From NCBI GenBank assembly GCA_025352485.1, contig JANXTJ010000184.1, forward strand, positions 1 through 8,614: a stretch of 8,614 bases of DNA, in the 5' to 3' direction. A model generated the notes under the pieces. That model made no database searches, was not told the origin of the DNA, and saw nothing but the letters and a program-made list of their open reading frames with translations. Position numbers and translations under genes: made by a program. This DNA is from Salinibacterium sp. (GTDB lineage: Bacteria; Actinomycetota; Actinomycetes; Actinomycetales; Microbacteriaceae). Below, piece after piece: positions 7,061 to 8,614 of the stretch; positions within the stretch are counted from its first letter, which is position 1; each line of letters starts with the position of its first letter.

Positions 7061-7077
7061 TGGCCGCCGCCCAACGC
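6992..7077 (-). repeat. Degenerate ~30-bp tandem repeat across the tadE/tadE-like junction
   Basis: Three diverged units in transcription order span 7077-7049, 7048-7019 and 7018-6992 (29, 30 and 27 bp). Each has a GGCGGCGG-like or GGGCCGCCG block followed by GTGAGCC or GTGGGCC and a CGCGAT or CACTAT. The first unit encodes the end and stop codon of tadE. The second and third encode residues 5-23 of the next protein, in a different frame from tadE. The result is a series of in-frame GTG codons, each preceded by a G-rich block. Confidence 0.65.
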
Positions 7078-7419
7078 GCAACTCGTGGCTGAGAGGGTGA
7101 GCCGCAGAAGAGTTCCGGCGAGGGCGGCCGACGGGATGCTCAGCCGCACGCACACCAGGTCACCGTCGCTGTGACGGGAGATCGCGGCGCCGGGCGCGAG
7201 GCGGGCGGCCGTTGCCGTGTCACCACCGCGAGCGGCAGCGCGAGCAACGGATGCCGCGGCATCCTGCAATCGCAGTTGTTGGCCCGCGACCTGAAACCCG
7301 GAGAGGCAGCACGCAAAGACGAGGATCACCGCAGGCAGCGCGATCGCGAATTCCGCCGTCACGCTGCCACGCTCGCGACGGCCGACGATGGCGGCTCGGC
7401 CGGCAACGCGACCCCGCAC
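7057..7419 (-). CDS. TadE-family pseudopilin
   Basis: A 120-residue minor pilin-like protein. Basic residues lead to the prepilin-type site RRERG-SVTAEFAIALPAVILV: cleavage after Gly18 would put Glu at +5 and Phe at +6, as in TadE/TadF pseudopilins. One membrane segment covers about 24-46, followed by QQLRLQDAAASVARAAARG, typical of the family, and two cysteines (C90, C114) that could pair outside the cell. I chose GTG 7419 because it lies one base after the pilin stop (7421-7423) and no other start codon lies between it and the cleavage site before V20; a longer reading into the pilin gene is open but implausible. The stop overlaps the next GTG as GTGA. It would form part of the pilus assembly or tip complex together with the platform protein and the DUF4244 pilin. 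The equivalent M. tuberculosis gene is Rv3655c. Confidence 0.82.
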   Translation of the reverse strand: MRGRVAGRAAIVGRRERGSVTAEFAIALPAVILVFACCLSGFQVAGQQLRLQDAAASVARAAARGGDTATAARLAPGAAISRHSDGDLVCVRLSIPSAALAGTLLRLTLSATSCALGGGQ

Positions 7420-7420
7420 G

Positions 7421-7594
7421 CTAGCCCGGGATCTGCAACGCATGCCGGACGATATCGGTGAGCATGCCCCGCACCTCATCCGAACGCAGGATGACGACGA
7501 GCAGGCCGGCAAACCCCACGGAGGCCATTGTGGCGATGGCATATTCGGCGGTGGCCGCGCCGCGATCGGACCGCAGCCAGTTCGTGCGTTTCAT
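7421..7594 (-). CDS. DUF4244-family Flp-like pilin
   Basis: A small gene of 57 codons starting at ATG 7594 and ending in TAG 7421. The product reads MKRTNWLRSDRGAATAEYAI, then TMASVGFAGLLVVIL and a short charged tail SDEVRGMLTDIVRHALQIPG. It has the Flp prepilin layout: a short basic leader, cleavage site after Gly12, Glu at +5 and Tyr at +6 (AATAEY), and one hydrophobic helix at about 17-36. Processing would leave a 45-residue subunit, presumably the main pilin of this Tad system. Actinobacterial tad loci carry a DUF4244 protein at exactly this place, between tadC and tadE (Rv3656c in M. tuberculosis). The 61-nt gap upstream is the only real gap between tad genes in the window and contains two hairpins. 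The start has only a weak CTGGG, and this lies inside one hairpin. No prepilin peptidase gene is present here. Confidence 0.85.
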   Translation of the reverse strand: MKRTNWLRSDRGAATAEYAIATMASVGFAGLLVVILRSDEVRGMLTDIVRHALQIPG

Positions 7595-7596
7595 GT

Positions 7597-7609
7597 GCCC
7601 AGCATGGGC
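7597..7609 (-). promoter_or_regulatory. Hairpin over the pilin ribosome binding site
   Basis: GCCCA-GCA-TGGGC on the plus strand forms a perfect 5-bp stem with a 3-nt loop. In the transcript it ends two bases before the pilin ATG (7594) and contains the only Shine-Dalgarno-like bases, CTGGG. It could limit initiation on the pilin message until melted. The structure is seen in sequence; the effect is inferred. Confidence 0.4.
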
Positions 7610-7621
7610 GGGCGGCGGCAG

Positions 7622-7637
7622 CGGCGGCCTGCCGCCG
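7622..7637 (-). promoter_or_regulatory. GC-only hairpin between the platform gene and the pilin gene
   Basis: CGGCGGC-CT-GCCGCCG is a perfect 7-bp inverted repeat (about 6 bp with a 4-nt loop when folded) lying 18 nt after the stop of the platform gene and 27 nt before the pilin start. It has no U tract, so a standard intrinsic terminator is unlikely. It may protect or help process the pilin mRNA, or partly attenuate readthrough. Confidence 0.4.
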
Positions 7638-7655
7638 GAGCATCAGAGGCCAGCG

Positions 7656-8561
7656 TCAGAATGTCGTGACTGTTGACGAGATGACCGCGATGAGGAGCGG
7701 GAACACCCCGAGCACCATGAAGGCCGGCAGGATGCACAGGCCCAGCGGAAGCATGAGCCGCACCGACAGCGTGGCCGCCTTCTGCGCAGCCGTTGCGCGT
7801 GCGGATCGCCGCATCTCATCAGCTTCGCTTCGCAGCAGTTCGGCGGCTGGCACACCGGCCCGGCGGGAGAGATCGAGAACCTCATCGATTCGAGCGGCCA
7901 CAACGGGCAGCGCAAAACGGCGCGCGGTTTCATCGAGCAGGCTTCGCGCCGTCGCAAGCGAACCGCCGCCGGCCGCCGCGATCGCCATGAGATCACACTC
8001 GATGCCGGGCGCGGCCTCGGTCGGCTGGGCGGCCGAAATTAGGTGACGATTCCAGTACACGGCGAGTGCCATCAGGCCAGCCCCGATAGCCAGACAGCCC
8101 CAGCCCGAGGGTGTCGCGAACAGCGTGCGGGCCGTATCGAAACCGAAAACCATCCCGAACAGAATGCCGACCACGGGAAGGGCCATGACCATGCGCGCCG
8201 TCGCAATCGGCGCGGCGAGCGCGACCGCGATGTCGCGCTGGGCCTGAGCGAGCGAACGCAACGAACTCGCATAGTCGCGCAGCGACGGAGCCAGCGGGGC
8301 GCCGGTCTCCATGGCGATCGACCAGGCGGCAGCAAGACCCCGCCAACCACCGGCCTCGAGCGCGGGACGGCCGGCCGACGCCGCAAGAATCACTTCGGCG
8401 ATGTGTGCGGAATCTGCGCGCGACTCGACCACCTCGTTCACCACTGGGGCGCCGTTGAGGTAGCCCCACGCGGAAACCGGTGTAACGCCCGCAGCCAACA
8501 AGACCGCGAGACGCTGAGTCACCGTGGCGACCGCCGCCAGCGTCGGCGGGTGATGACTCAC
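7656..8561 (-). CDS. Tad platform protein, fused TadB-like and TadC-like halves (T2SSF family)
   Basis: A 301-residue inner-membrane protein of the type II secretion F family, the platform on which the TadA ATPase acts. Half one has LAVLLAAGVTPVSAW (18-32), GAPLAPSLRDYASSLRSLAQAQRDI (87-111), then ALPVVGILFGMVFG (127-140) and a second membrane segment at about 153-170, as in the C-terminal part of TadB. Half two has AAAGGGSLATARSLL (195-209), a cytoplasmic helix region with LSRRAGVPAAELLRSEADEMRRSAR (231-255), and the typical TadC ending LPLGLCILPAFMVLGVFPLL (271-290). M. tuberculosis has two proteins for this (Rv3658c, 266 aa; Rv3657c, 191 aa). The GTG start overlaps the upstream stop as GTGA, so no separate tadB lies between. 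It is followed by the pilin gene after 61 nt. The family call is firm; that one protein replaces both is inferred. Confidence 0.85.
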   Translation of the reverse strand: MSHHPPTLAAVATVTQRLAVLLAAGVTPVSAWGYLNGAPVVNEVVESRADSAHIAEVILAASAGRPALEAGGWRGLAAAWSIAMETGAPLAPSLRDYASSLRSLAQAQRDIAVALAAPIATARMVMALPVVGILFGMVFGFDTARTLFATPSGWGCLAIGAGLMALAVYWNRHLISAAQPTEAAPGIECDLMAIAAAGGGSLATARSLLDETARRFALPVVAARIDEVLDLSRRAGVPAAELLRSEADEMRRSARATAAQKAATLSVRLMLPLGLCILPAFMVLGVFPLLIAVISSTVTTF

Positions 8562-8614
8562 GCTAGCACCACAGCCAACATTCCCTGCCCGTCGAGGGCG
8601 AGCGCGCCCACCTG
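8558..8614 (-). CDS. C-terminal 18 codons of an upstream gene, probably TadA/CpaF-type ATPase
   Basis: The minus-strand frame entering from the window edge reads QVGALALDGQGMLAVVLA and then TGA, whose last bases are shared with the GTG of the platform gene (GTGA). Actinobacterial TadA ATPases often end with a short strand of the form 'V..LAV...DG.L.VV.A', and tadA normally precedes tadB, so this is the likely identity. Eighteen residues are too few to prove it; the missing part would have to show the Walker A and His-box motifs of the VirB11/CpaF family. Confidence 0.6.
   Translation of the reverse strand, partial: QVGALALDGQGMLAVVLA

Noticed and set aside
7420..7542. Extension of tadE upstream to an ATG at 7542
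   Set aside because: The added residues lie wholly within the DUF4244 gene in another frame, and would put an implausible 58-residue Cys/Arg-rich leader before the prepilin cleavage site.
7591..7605. Five-codon mini-ORF (M-L-G-T-stop) whose TGA overlaps the pilin ATG
   Set aside because: It has no ribosome binding site and such short frames occur by chance; its ATG lies in the loop/stem of the hairpin already reported.
1..8614. A defence, toxin or other unknown multi-gene system
   Set aside because: All genes are accounted for by DNA metabolism, a Tad pilus cluster, a lipoprotein hydrolase and a TetR regulator; I found no unexplained coding stretch, mobile element or array.

Overview
The window is a high-GC (roughly two-thirds G+C) chromosomal segment of an actinobacterium, most likely a member of the Microbacteriaceae. 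I infer this from the protein sequences (mycobacterial-type TopA with a basic tail, DUF4244 pilin, 'helicase/secretion neighbourhood' TadE-like protein) and from gene order, not from a database search. Every convincing gene lies on the minus strand, so the genes are read from right to left.

Right part (8614 to 6668): the distal end of a Tad/Flp-type pilus or secretion locus. In transcription order it holds the last 18 codons of what is probably the TadA/CpaF ATPase, a 301-residue membrane platform protein that carries both a TadB-like and a TadC-like half, a 57-residue DUF4244 Flp-like pilin, a TadE-like pseudopilin, and a second TadE-like protein. Gene junctions are tight: a GTGA overlap, a 61-nt structured gap before the pilin, a 1-nt gap, and another GTGA overlap. 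The last junction sits in a degenerate tandem repeat of about 30 bp.

Middle part (6667 to 1922): a 143-nt spacer with an inverted repeat, then the DNA-metabolism genes topA (topoisomerase I), tmk (dTMP kinase) and holB (DNA polymerase III delta-prime subunit). topA/tmk overlap by ATGA, tmk/holB are 14 nt apart. The neighbourhood holB - topA - tad recalls Mycobacterium tuberculosis (Rv3644c, Rv3646c, Rv3654c-Rv3660c). The cold-shock and DEAD/DEAH-helicase genes that lie between topA and the tad genes there are absent here.

Left part (1925 to 1): holB overlaps by ATGA with a gene for a secreted lipoprotein serine hydrolase of the tripeptidyl-aminopeptidase type (S33; relatives include mycobacterial CaeA/Hip1 and Streptomyces TAP). 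After a 48-nt gap comes the N-terminal 109 codons of a TetR-family regulator, cut by the window edge. That gap holds a -10-like box and a near-perfect 15-bp palindrome, a good candidate for an autoregulatory operator.

I see no RNA gene, insertion sequence, CRISPR array or prophage. The content is mostly ordinary housekeeping plus a compact pilus cluster. The points most worth checking are the fused TadB-TadC platform, the double hairpin in front of the pilin gene, the repeat-built tadE/tadE-like junction, the cysteine-free delta-prime subunit, the ambiguous topA start and the TetR operator.
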